NCBI GenBank assembly: GCA_016703525.1
Contig: JADJBW010000012.1
Coordinates: 1 to 64,000 of the forward strand
Origin: Actinomycetota bacterium
GTDB lineage: Bacteria > Actinomycetota > Acidimicrobiia > Acidimicrobiales > Microtrichaceae
Reading direction: 5' to 3'
Length of the DNA: 64,000 nt
The translations under genes were made by a program, and so were the position numbers. Below are positions 1 through 9,161 of the stretch, in pieces (within the stretch, counting starts at the first letter, position 1; each line of letters begins with the position of its first letter). Under the pieces are notes generated by a model. That model was not told where the DNA came from. It did no database searches and saw only the letters and a program-made list of their open reading frames with translations.

Positions 1-617
1 CCGGGTGAGCACCGCGAGATTCGAAAGATCGAGGCTCGAACACGCCGATCCGGCCTCGAACTCGACGAACCCCACGAACCCACGCCATGGGACCCGCTTG
101 CCGTTGGCACCGAGCCGCACATCCCATTCCACGCTCTTATTGGCGATTGCTGCGACCAGCAGGTCGCAACTCGTGATGTCGAGCCGCATCTGGAGATCCG
201 CTCCGCAGTACTCGTTCCAGCGCCGTCGCAGGTGACCGAACACGCCATGGGGCGTCGGAAGCGGCTCGCTCCGCTGTCCCTTGCGGAACGTGGTCGGGTG
301 TGGAGCTGGAAGCCGAACCGCTGGACCGCCCACGTCCACCGAAGGCCCGGTGAGGTCTCGGTACGACTCCGCCTGCAGCAGCTCCGGCGGCGACATGGCG
401 TCGCGCTTTCGCCGGCCGAGACGGATGCTCGACGGTCGGGCCGTCGCTACGGCGTCATCGAACCGGCTGCACAACCGATCGTCCAGCAGCGTTAGCTCCC
501 TTCTCGGATAATCGCGGTCGTCGCGTTGGCGCCGGGCATTTCGACCGGCAGGATCGAAGGCGTGAAGGTGATGGAGCGTACCGGCAGCGGGCCGCTGATG
601 ACGGAACTCGTGCGCAT
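1..617 (-). CDS. cas6: Cas6 CRISPR RNA endoribonuclease (partial, frame-shifted)
   Basis: Cas6 cuts the CRISPR precursor RNA inside the repeat. From about 500 down to 1 the minus strand reads ELTLLDDRL, then QAESYRDL, PHPTTF, HGVFGHLRRRWNEY, RGFVGFVEFEAG and SNLAVLTR. This is the order of conserved blocks in the type III Cas6 RAMP fold. The C-terminal glycine-rich loop lies beyond the window edge. Upstream, FTPSILPVEMPG at about 566-531 fits the family's N-terminal half but is in another frame, so one shift near 495 is needed. The most upstream ATG in that frame is at 617, which would overlap the start of the divergent RT-cas1 gene, so the true start is unresolved. It is transcribed away from the rest of the cas operon. 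The call rests on recognised blocks, not an alignment. Confidence 0.6.
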
Positions 618-2457
618 CCCGGTTCTCCGGAAGGCATGGGATGTCGTGGCCGCAAATGACGCCGCCGACGGCACCGTGTCGGCCAGCGTGGAGCGGTTTG
701 CCGAACGGCTCGACGAGCGACTCATCGAATTGAGCGCGCAACTGCGGGGCGGCGCCTTCGACCCGCACCCACGCGGCGCGCCGAACTCGACCGCCGCGGC
801 GACAGCCCACGCGCACTGCACATTCCGTCGGTCCGCGACCGTGGTCGAGCGTGCCCTGGTCGACGTGCTGACCTCGCGAATCGACCCGTGGCTCGCCGCA
901 TTCGTTCGCCTACCGCCCTGGGCTTGGCGTCGCCGACGCGTCAAGCGCTCGTGCGCAGTCGCGGACGCGGGCATGAACGTGGTGGTCCGACTCGATGTCG
1001 CCGACTGCTTCGACTCGCCTGACCGCGGCATTCTCATAGCGTCGCTCGCAAGGCGGGTTCCCGAGGTCGCGATCCTCACGCTCGTGAATGCGCTACTCGA
1101 ACGCCCGCGTCTCGACGGCCGCCGCCTCAGGCGCTCTCGGCGCGGGAGCGCCACAGGGTGGCCCCTCGTCGCCGTTGCTTTTGCAATGTCTACCTCGACC
1201 GCTTCGACACCGAGCTGGCCCGGCACGGCGCGGTCATCCGTTACGCCGACGACATCGCGCTCCCATGCAGCGGGGCGATCCGAGCTTGGGAGGTCATGGA
1301 GATGGCGACCGACAGTGCCCGCACCCTCGGACTCGAACTCGGTGACGACAAGGCGTCGGTCACCACATTCGACGAGGGGTTCGCCTTCCTCGGCGAGGAT
1401 TTCACTGCGATCTACCCGCCGGAAGAACCGCTCGCCCGCGTGCGCGAACCAGACCGGCGCGTGCTCTACGTGCAAGCCGAGGGGTCGCTCGTTCGCATCT
1501 CGAAGGGTCAGGTCGTGGTGTCGAAACACGACAACGACCTGCTCAGCCTTCCATCGAGCCATGTTGGTGCCGTGGTGTGCATCGGCTCGGCCAACGTAAG
1601 CGACTAACTTCCGCTCGAAAGCACTCGGTGAGGGAATCGATGTCGTGTTCATCTCGCGACGGACGATTCGACGGCTGGCTCCAGGGCGCCCGCTTGCCCA
1701 ATGCCCGCACCAGGCGGCTGCAATACGAGCGTTCGGGCGACACCGAGTTCAGGCTGTCGCTTGCCCGGCTACTCGTTGTCGGCAAGCTCGCCAACCAGCG
1801 CGCTTTGCTGCTGCGTTACCAGCGCCGCGAGGGCTCGGACCGCGTGGTCGAGGCGGCAGAAGCCATCGAACGCCAGGCTCGGCAGGCCGAACGCGTCGCA
1901 ACGATCGACGAACTGATGGGCGCCGAAGGGGCCGGCTCACTCGCCTACTTCTCCGTCTTCGCCCAGCTGCTTCCGCCGTGGACCCAGTGGACCGGCCGCA
2001 ACCGCAACCCACCGAAGGACCCGGCGAACGCGCGCTCCAGCTTCGCCTACACGTTGCTGACCGGCGAGGGCGGTCGCTGCGTGCGCTGTCGCCGGGCTCG
2101 ATCCCGTTGCAGGGTTTCTCCATGGCGACCACGGCGACCGTCCGTCGCTTGCGCTCGATCTCATGGAGGAGTTCCGGCCGGTCATCGCCGACACGGTTGT
2201 GATGGACCTCCTCCGCCGCAACCAGCTGCAGCCCGGCCACTTCCGCTCGGAGGCCGACCGTCCAGGCGTCCTGCTCACCGACAAAGGCCGACGGCTACTC
2301 ATCCGGGAGGTTCGAGGAACGCATGCTCACTGTCTTCACCCATGTCGCGACGCGCAAGCGCGTCGCCTACCGGCGCGGCATCTACCTCCAGGCATCGCGG
2401 ATTGCCGGCTGCATCGGATCGGGCGAGGTTCGCTACACGCCGGTTGCGTGGCGATGA
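571..2457 (+). CDS. cas1: Reverse transcriptase-Cas1 fusion (multiple frame shifts)
   Basis: Spacer integrase fused to a reverse transcriptase; relatives let type III systems capture spacers from RNA. The RT part shows FAYRPGLGVADA, VVVRLDVADCFDS (first catalytic Asp), GAPQGG followed by SPLL, NVYLDRFD, the catalytic box YADD near 1240, and FLGEDF at the thumb. Cas1 starts near 1458 with RRVLYVQAEGSLVR. Its metal-site regions follow: Glu in MGAEGAGS, His in GFLHGDHGD and acidic residues in DLMEEFRPVIAD. The C terminus VRYTPVAWR ends at a TGA that overlaps the cas2 start. The reading frame changes at about 905, 940, 975, 1185, 1655, 2085 and 2315, yet no motif is lost. ATG 571 is preceded by GAAGG. 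No Cas6 domain is fused at the N terminus, unlike Marinomonas RT-Cas1. Identity is secure; integrity is not. Confidence 0.88.
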
Positions 2458-2729
2458 TTGCCGTCATCGCCTACGACGTGCGCAACGACGACCGCCGGGC
2501 GCAAATGGCGGCGCTGCTGGGTTCGTACGGTGTACGGATCCAGCGCAGCGTGTTCGAATGCCAACTCGACACCGAAGCCCTCGCCTCGGTCGTGCGGCGG
2601 GCAGAATCGCTCCTCGACCTCGATCACGACGTGTTCCACGTGATCCCACAGTGCGGAACCTGCTGGGAATCCCGCGTCGCACTCGGCCAGACAACGTCGG
2701 TTCTCGGCGACCTGTATTGGGTCGTCTGA
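2454..2729 (+). CDS. cas2: Cas2, spacer-acquisition protein
   Basis: Cas2 dimerises and bridges two Cas1 dimers in the spacer integration complex. The 91-residue protein is of normal length and intact. It opens with the ferredoxin-like strand MIAVIAYDVRNDDRR carrying the conserved Asp at residue 8, and continues with YGVRIQRSVFECQL, the typical second block. Its ATG overlaps the cas1 TGA (ATGA at 2454-2457), which also fixes where the frame-shifted cas1 truly ends. The next 109 bases (2730-2838) hold no gene and show no repeat. They separate the adaptation genes from the effector genes and may contain an internal promoter, though no clear one was seen. Confidence 0.95.
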   Translation: MIAVIAYDVRNDDRRAQMAALLGSYGVRIQRSVFECQLDTEALASVVRRAESLLDLDHDVFHVIPQCGTCWESRVALGQTTSVLGDLYWVV

Positions 2730-2838
2730 CCATCTGCGCTCGTTTCGCGAATAGCCCTTGACGTGGTTGCCGAGGGTGCACATAGGATCGCTCTCCGCAC
2801 CTGACGGTCAGCGGTCCCACCCTTCGAGGAACCAGACG

Positions 2839-3231
2839 ATGGGCAACCACAACACCGGCTCGGCACCGCCCGCCATGCCCGATCTGCCACCCATGCGGGT
2901 CGTCAACCTCACGCCACATCCGGTGGTGGTCGACGGTCCCGAGGGGCGCGTGACCTTCCCCCGCTCCACGTCCGAAACCCGAATCGTCACCACTGAATCG
3001 GGCCGCGCGGCGATTCACACCGACCACGGTGCCGTCGAGACCGTCACGACCGAACTGGGAACCGTCGACGGCCTGCCCGATGCGACCCCCGGAACGATCT
3101 ACATCGTGTCGCTCCCAGTCGCGCTCGCCGCGCGCCGCACTGACCTGGTGGTTCCCAACGGCCTCAAGCGCGACGCAGCCGGCGCCGTCGTCGCGTGCGA
3201 CTCGCTCGCATTCGTCGGAGGCACACGGTGA
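2839..3231 (+). CDS. Small unknown protein of the 'NLTPHPV' type in the cas operon
   Basis: A 130-residue intact protein. After a Pro-rich lead, residues 20 onward read MRVVNLTPHPVVVDG, later GTVDGLPDATPGTIYIVSLP, VALAARRTDLVVPN, and a C-terminal half with DAAGAVVACDSLAFV. This pattern is familiar from short uncharacterised proteins in phages and plasmids; no activity is known to me. GAGGAA lies about 9 bases before the ATG. The stop overlaps the start of the next gene (GTGA at 3228-3231), so it is translationally coupled to the membrane CARF protein. That coupling suggests a shared role, for example modulating the effector or degrading its signal, but no ring-nuclease motif is visible. The function is not claimed. 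Confidence 0.85.
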   Translation: MGNHNTGSAPPAMPDLPPMRVVNLTPHPVVVDGPEGRVTFPRSTSETRIVTTESGRAAIHTDHGAVETVTTELGTVDGLPDATPGTIYIVSLPVALAARRTDLVVPNGLKRDAAGAVVACDSLAFVGGTR

Positions 3232-3962
3232 GCGGCCCGGACCGCGTCGGCCGGTTCGACGACCGCCTCCAAGCGGTATTGAGTTCCACCTACGTCCAGG
3301 TCATTGTCGCCCCAGGGCTGGTCGCCATCTGGACGTATGTGCTCCTCTGGCGGAAGGTGACGGCCGGGTGGTCAATCGTGTGGACGGCCGCCTTGCTCGT
3401 CGTGCTGGTCGGCATCCTCTCGCTACGACCGGTCCGTGAGTACCTGCGGCAACGTGCCTGGCGAACCATTGAGATCCAACATCACGCCGACCTAGACGAC
3501 GTAGGACCGATCGGCACAGCGGTGTTCTTCGTGTCGAAGCCACCGAGGGGTGCATCCGACCTGTTCCCGTCTGGATCCGAATGGCAGGACCACATCGCGA
3601 ACAAGGTCTGGTCCGCGTTGTCAGCCATGCCAAGCGGCGGCCCGAGCGCCATCGCGCTGTTTGCATCAACGGCCTCCGAATCGGCAGCGAACGCGATCAA
3701 AGGCCACATCGAGTCGTCGCGGCCGATCAAGGTCTCCGTGGAGGTCGTCGACGACATCTACGACGTCGCCAGCATGGCGAAGTCGGTCCGCTCACGGGTT
3801 CCGACCAGCGGACCGAGCGTGCTCGCGGACATCACGGGTGGCACCAGCGGGGTCACGGCCGCGCTCTACACGGTCGCGATCAATCGAGGCTGGGTCGTGA
3901 CCATGCTTGACCAAAGCGACAGGAAGCGAGTTCGCGTGCTCGTGAAGGGTGCGCGCCCATGA
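3228..3962 (+). CDS. Membrane-anchored CARF-domain effector
   Basis: A 244-residue intact protein. Two hydrophobic segments lie at about 22-41 and 48-66, with only basic residues (RPVREYLRQRAWR) after the second. A Rossmann-like CARF domain spans about 85-244: strand TAVFFVSKPP, strand SAIALFAST followed by a helix, VEVVDDIYDV, and the signature ADITGGT at 200-206, the ligand-loop motif of CARF sensors that bind cyclic oligoadenylate. No HEPN, nuclease or protease domain is present, so the membrane helices themselves are the likely output. Cam1 and Csx23 are precedents for type III membrane effectors. The GTG start overlaps the upstream stop and its TGA overlaps the next ATG. Sensor call: strong motif evidence; pore or depolarisation role: inference. 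Confidence 0.8.
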   Translation: MSGPDRVGRFDDRLQAVLSSTYVQVIVAPGLVAIWTYVLLWRKVTAGWSIVWTAALLVVLVGILSLRPVREYLRQRAWRTIEIQHHADLDDVGPIGTAVFFVSKPPRGASDLFPSGSEWQDHIANKVWSALSAMPSGGPSAIALFASTASESAANAIKGHIESSRPIKVSVEVVDDIYDVASMAKSVRSRVPTSGPSVLADITGGTSGVTAALYTVAINRGWVVTMLDQSDRKRVRVLVKGARP

Positions 3963-5192
3963 TCGATCGCGTGCTCAGCTTCGTTGGTCTCGGCAAGTAC
4001 GGAACGTGCACCTACGCCCAGGCGGATCGGCCCGAGCACCACGTCACAACGAACATGTTCCCGCTTGCGATGTCGGCCTGGTTCCCCAGCGCTCCGGTGA
4101 ACGTATTCGTCACGGCGCGAGGCCGAGGACGACAAGGGCCGAGCGCTCCGAGAGCGGGCAGCAAGAAAGTCGCCCTCGTTCACGTCCCGTCGGGCGGCAC
4201 CGAAGACGAACTCTGGGGATGTTCAACGTCATCGTCACCACCGGGAGGACCGCGAGTCCATCGCGCTCGACGTGACGCACGGCTTCCGCACCCAGCCGAT
4301 GCTCATGCTCGCCGCGGCCGTCTACCTCCGCTCCACGAAGAACGTCACGATCACTGAGGTGCTGTACGGCGCCTACGACGCCCGCAACGAGGAGACGAAC
4401 ACCGCTCCCGTCTTCTCCCTGCGGCCGTTCCTCGACCTCATCGACTGGTCGACAGCCTTCGAGCAGTGGGACCGCTTCGGCTCGCTCGGCGCGTTCGTCG
4501 ACGTCGTCGCCAGGGGCGACGCCCGACACCCTGACGCGAGGCTCAGCAAGACGATGCGCAACGTCGCCGATGGCCTCGCACTCAACCGCGTGGAGCACAC
4601 ACGCCGGAGCGCCAAGTCCGCGATCGAGAGTGCCCGCTCACGAGCAGAGGAACCCGCCGCAACGGCGCCCCGTCAGACATCCCAACTGCTGCGCTCCTGG
4701 AGCGGTTCGTCGAGCGCCTTGAGCCACTTGCCGCACCGCCAGAGGGCCGAACGCCTGCCCGCTCGCGCCCACGCAGCGTCGTACGCCGAGATGATCGAGG
4801 TACTGCTCGCTCAGGGGCAGTTGGCTCAGGCCGCCACCGTCGCACGCGAAAGCCTCGTCTCCCTCGTGCTGCTCGCCCGCGAACCCGCCGCGGACCTCGC
4901 GCAACCCGCTGGGCGTGCGCGATGGGAGCGCGCGCTCAACAGCTGCGCCGGCGACAAGGCCGACCCGCCAGAACTGGCGCCGATCTCCGCCGCCTGGTCC
5001 TCGATCCGAGAAGTCCGGAACGACCTCGCGCACGCCGGCTACACCCGAACGAACCTCAAGACTCCGAAGATCCGCACGAACACGCATAACGCGTGCCAGC
5101 GAATCGTCAATCTGCTCAAGCAGCCGCCGCTGCACGCGATCGACCTTCTGGCGACCCCACCTGATGAAGCCGAGGAGGCAAACGATGCCTGA
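3959..5192 (+). CDS. csx1: Csx1/TIGR02221-like CARF-HEPN ribonuclease (frame-shifted)
   Basis: A cyclic oligoadenylate-activated RNase of the Csm6/Csx1 group. The N terminus RVLSFVGLGKYGTCTYA matches the TIGR02221 opening. TEDELWGMF and DVTHGFRTQPMLMLAAAVYL form the rest of the CARF fold, and LYGAYDARN with APVFSLRPFLDLIDW is the conserved linker. The C-terminal helical domain carries EVRNDLAHAGY, the R-x4-H catalytic pair of HEPN RNases. Two frame changes (about 4215 and 4245) interrupt the CARF part; the rest is continuous to the stop at 5192. It starts in ATGA with the membrane CARF gene and overlaps the cas10 start by 8 bases. About 410 residues, usual for the family. Confidence 0.85.
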
Positions 5193-6813
5193 GATGTGGC
5201 TGATCCTGTTTGAAGCGACCGGAAAGCAGTCCTTCATCTTCGACACCAACAAGCTTCGCGAGAACCTTGGGGCCTCGCAGCTCATCCTCGAGTCCACGAC
5301 CTCGCAGCTGGTGTCAGCACTCGGGCCAGGCAGCGGGCTCACAGTCAGCCGCGACGGGACGGTCGACGGAATCGGCGCACAGCCTGCGATCGATGCCGAA
5401 CGAACCACCCCGTACGAGGTGATCATCGCCACGTCGGGGAAGGCGCTGGTGCTCGCTCGCTCACGGGTGCTCGCCGAGGACCTCATCTGGCGTCACGTCC
5501 CAGGCCCTGCACACACCCCAGGCCTCCGGATCGTAGGCACATCCGCACCGTTGAATGGGGCGACCACGGCGCGCTGAACCAAGCGTCCGCCGCCGTCCAC
5601 CAACGCCTCGACGTACGAGCGTCCAGCACCGCATCCGCGCGCTTTGTTCGGCTGCCCGTCGTTGACGACTGCGCTACGAGCGGCCTTCCGGCTGCCTTCG
5701 CGGTGTCCGATGAACCGAACCGGGGGCAGCCGCACCCGCTCGCACTCCGTCATCGCGGCGGCGGCGCGCGTTCACGGTCGATCCGTCGCTTGAGGGACAC
5801 CTTCCATGACATCGCAGAGTCGGCCGACGCATTCGATCAGCTCGACCTGAGCTGGGTCGCCGTGGTCCACGCCGACGGCAACGGCCTCGGCGCCGTATTC
5901 AGCGACTTCGGGCGCGCGCTCGAATCGTCTGGCCGCGGCACGGATTCGCGTTCGTGGGTGACGCACTACCGCGAGTTCTCACAAGAGGTCGAGCGAATCA
6001 CAACAGCCGCGTTTCGCCGCGCCATCGAGACCGTGCCGCTACGAGAACGCCCGCGTGATCCCGCCAGCCGACGACCAGCTGAGCGCATCCGGCCTGTGGT
6101 ACCAATCGTGCTGGGCGGCGACGACCTGACCGTTGTCTGCGATGGGCGGTACGCATGGCGTTTCACCCGCGCTTATCTCGGGGAGTTCAACCGGCTCGCT
6201 GCCGGAAGCCGGACCATCTCGGCGATCATGCCCCGGCCGCCGGGTGACACCAGCGGCCGACCCGACAGCGCGCAATCCGAGACCGGGGCGCTGACGGCGA
6301 GCGGAGGGATCGCCTTCGTCAAAGCGCATTTCTCCTTCCGCGACGCCTACGCGCTGGCCGGTGAACTCTGTAGTTCCGCCAAGCTCAAGTGCCGTCGGCA
6401 ATCGACTTCCACGCCGTGTACGACTCGACCATCCGGCCGCTCTCCGAACTTCGGGCCGCTCAGCCCAGGGCCGTGGTCTCACGTCGCTTCCAGTTCCAAC
6501 GTCCGAGGTCGCCGGCCTGGAAGAGCTGCACCGACGGTTGGCGAGTCGCGGATCGGCGTCCCGAGATCCGGAATTCCAAAGTGCACAGATACGGGAACTG
6601 CTCACCTGCGGCAGGCTACCGACCAGGCCACGCGGAATGGGAGCGACTCCACCAGCACCACGCCGGTCCCCGCCTGTCGAGCGCACCGGCGGTGCACCAC
6701 ACACCGCTACTGACGCACTCACCCTCGCCGACATCGCAGAGCCGGGCGACGAAGGCGCCGAGCCGGTGACCACCGGCACCGCTCCCGCGACTACCGGCAT
6801 GGGAGGCGAGTGA
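5185..6813 (+). CDS. cas10: Cas10, HD-less signalling subunit with GGDD (frame-shifted)
   Basis: Large subunit of the type III complex; its Palm domain makes cyclic oligoadenylate. The protein begins straight at the first Palm block (WLILFEATGKQSFIFDTNKL followed by RENLGAS), so the usual N-terminal HD nuclease is absent. CATSGLPAAF and a helical RRLRDTFHDI segment follow. The second Palm has WVAVVHADGNGLGAVF and the active-site GGDDLTVV (GGDD codons at 6114-6125). AIDFHAVYDST marks the C-terminal part. Frame changes lie near 5550, 6385 and 6470. About 540 residues, short for Cas10 because of the missing HD domain. Cyclase activity is expected; DNA cutting by this subunit is not. Confidence 0.88.
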
Positions 6814-6814
6814 C

Positions 6815-9161
6815 ATGAGCCAACTACCCGACGGTGCCGCCCCAAACCCGGCGCCGATCACGAGCGTCGCCGCAGACGTTGCGATCTCACTCGAAATCTG
6901 CTTCGAGTCGGACTGGCACATCGGCAGCGGTGCCGGCCGTCACGGCGCTGTCGACCGATCGGTCCAACGCGATGACGACGGGTTGCCCTTCGTGCCCGCG
7001 CGCTCGCTCAAGGATCTGCGCGACGCCTGCGAGACCATCGCTGTCGGCCTCGACAACGGCACCCCCGGCAGGTGGAGCGCGCCTGGGTCGACCGGACGTT
7101 CGGCACCCAGCCCGCACTCGACAACAACGCCATGCCATCGCCCCCGTCCGCCGGAGCCATCAGCGTGGGGGCTGCGCGGCTCGATCCGCAGGTACGGGAC
7201 ATCCTCGCCGACGATCGATGGCGCGCCCACGCGACCATCATCCACCCCGGAGCCAGGATCAACGCAGACACCGGCACCGCCGAGCCAGACCATCTCCGAT
7301 TCGTGGAGTTCGCTCGAACCGGGATGCGCCTCGGGTCGGCAGTCCTCGCGCTATGCGAACTGCCACAGCCTGCAGTTGCCCTCCTGATAGCGGGAGCAGC
7401 GTCGATCCACCACATCGGCGGGAGGCGGCGGCGCGGCAGCGGCCGATGCACCGTCACGGCGAGGCTCAGCGAGTCGACAGCCCAAGTCGACTCCGCCATC
7501 GCCTGGATCGAGGCCCATGACGACCCGGGGACCCCACCGAGCGCGCTCGCACCGCAAGGCCGACCCACCGGGCAACCGGCTCGCGAACACCGCGCCAGCG
7601 CTGACAACACGACCAACGGCTGGCGCGCCATCGAGATCACGATCACGGCCGAAGCCCCCGTCATCGTGACCGATCGCACTGTCGGAAACCTCGCGTTGAC
7701 CGCCACCCGACTGCCCGGCTCCGTGCTGATCGCCATGGCCCAACGCGTCGTGTCGCAACCCATGTGGCCCTTCCTCGGCAACGGTTCGCTCCGCATCGGA
7801 GAGGGCCTGCCAGCGACCGCCGAAGGGGCCGCACCACCCGGCGCGGCGGGGCTGGGCGCGGCCAAAGGGAGACGCGGCCGCGACGGACTCGATTGTTGAT
7901 CTCCTCTCCCACAGCGGTGGGCCGGTGGCGGCTACCGCGCGACGCCTGGGTGCGCGCCATGGACGAGCTTACTGCGCGAATCGAGATCGACTCCGTGCCC
8001 ACCACGATGCGAATCCACAACGTCGTCGACGACGCTCTGCAGCGGCCGACCTCGGACATCGGTGGTGTATTCGGCTACCAGACAATCGACTCCGGGGCGC
8101 GCTGGGTTGCCGAGATACTCGTGGCACCCGCCGCAACGCCCATCGGCGATGAACTACTCACACGGCTCGCCGGCACGCACCGGATCGGCCGCGCACGCAA
8201 CAGCGGATACGGCACCGTCCGCGCCGAGGTTGCTGACCGGGGCACGATCGACCCGCCCACCGGCCGGGCGGCGCACGGCGATGCCAGATCCGGAGCCCAC
8301 GGTGGATCTCTCCTACTCTCACCGACGCGATACTGCTCGACCCCGCCCTGCGCCCAGCGCCAACGCCCGCCGCATTCCTCGACGAACTGCAACGCCACGG
8401 AGTCGTCTTGCCCGACGCGACAACACACGATCTCGAAGCGGTCGCAGCGGTGCATCGCAGGGAGGGCTGGCACGCGCGCTGGCAACGCCCCCGACCAAGC
8501 CTCGTATGCCTTGCCGCCGGCACAGTCGTCCGGATCCCGGCCGACAAGGTCGATCTCGACCGTGCCGCCGCCGTGGGCCGTCTCGGCGTCGGCGAACGGG
8601 CGTCCGAGGGTTTCGGCAGGTTCCAGCGACTCGCTGGGCTCGCCGCCACTGCTCCACGAGCGAACCGGCCGAGCCGGCCCGGTTCCGTCCGTGCTCGAAA
8701 CGCCGGGGATCGACCGGACGACGCCTTCGTCACCGCGACCATCGTCGACGCGCTCCTCCAGGAAGTCCGAGTGGCAGCGGAAGCAGCCGTCGCCGGAACC
8801 ACCCGGAATGCCAACGAACTGCTCGCCTTGCTCCCGGGGCTCTCGCCACCGCCCACGAGATCGCAGCTTGGTGCGCTGAGATCGCGACTGCTCGAACCCG
8901 ACTGGCAGGCGGCGGTGCATGCGTGGGTCAAAGGTGTTCGTGCGACCACGGGCCGTTCGAGCAAGTGGTGCAATCGGACCCTCGAAGCGATCGAACAACT
9001 CGCACAAGACCCGAAGCTCGTCTACGAGCGGCTGCCCAAGAGTGACGGACTGGATGAGTGGCCGAGTAGGCCGGGACGCCGCCGCGGCACGGGCGGCGTC
9101 AAGCGCCCTAGTTGAGACGATCCGGGTGCTTCAGGCCCACCAGGAAGGAGCGCACCAATGA
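6815..9161 (+). CDS. csx10: Csx10 type III-D RAMP subunit (frame-shifted)
   Basis: Marker subunit of type III-D. The N terminus has SDWHIGSGAGRHGAVDR and DGLPFVPARSLKDL. A Gly/Arg loop GGRRRRGSG is followed by APVIVTDRTVGN, all typical of Csx10. A second RAMP unit has IGGVFGYQTIDSG and GRARNSGYGTV; a third part shows GWHARWQRPRPSLV and GVGERASEGFGRF. A helical tail (SQLGALRSRL) closes the protein. About 780 residues, consistent with a fused Cas7-Cas5-Cas11 architecture as in III-Dv. Frames change near 7060, 7890, 8312 and 9060. The last change restores a helical C terminus ending in GAHQ at TGA 9159-9161, overlapping the next ATG. Without it the gene would stop at 9115. Confidence 0.82.

Noticed and set aside
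5..495. Plus-strand open frames at the left edge
   Set aside because: Translations lack motifs, while the minus strand of the same DNA gives Cas6 blocks in order.
492..1652. A 386-codon open frame on the minus strand over RT-cas1
   Set aside because: Arg/Ser-rich, motif-free complement of the RT-Cas1 coding strand; only its last about 40 codons coincide with a plausible Cas6 N-terminal segment.
2730..2838. Possible CRISPR repeat or leader between cas2 and the next gene
   Set aside because: No repeated segment and no AT-rich leader in these 109 bases.
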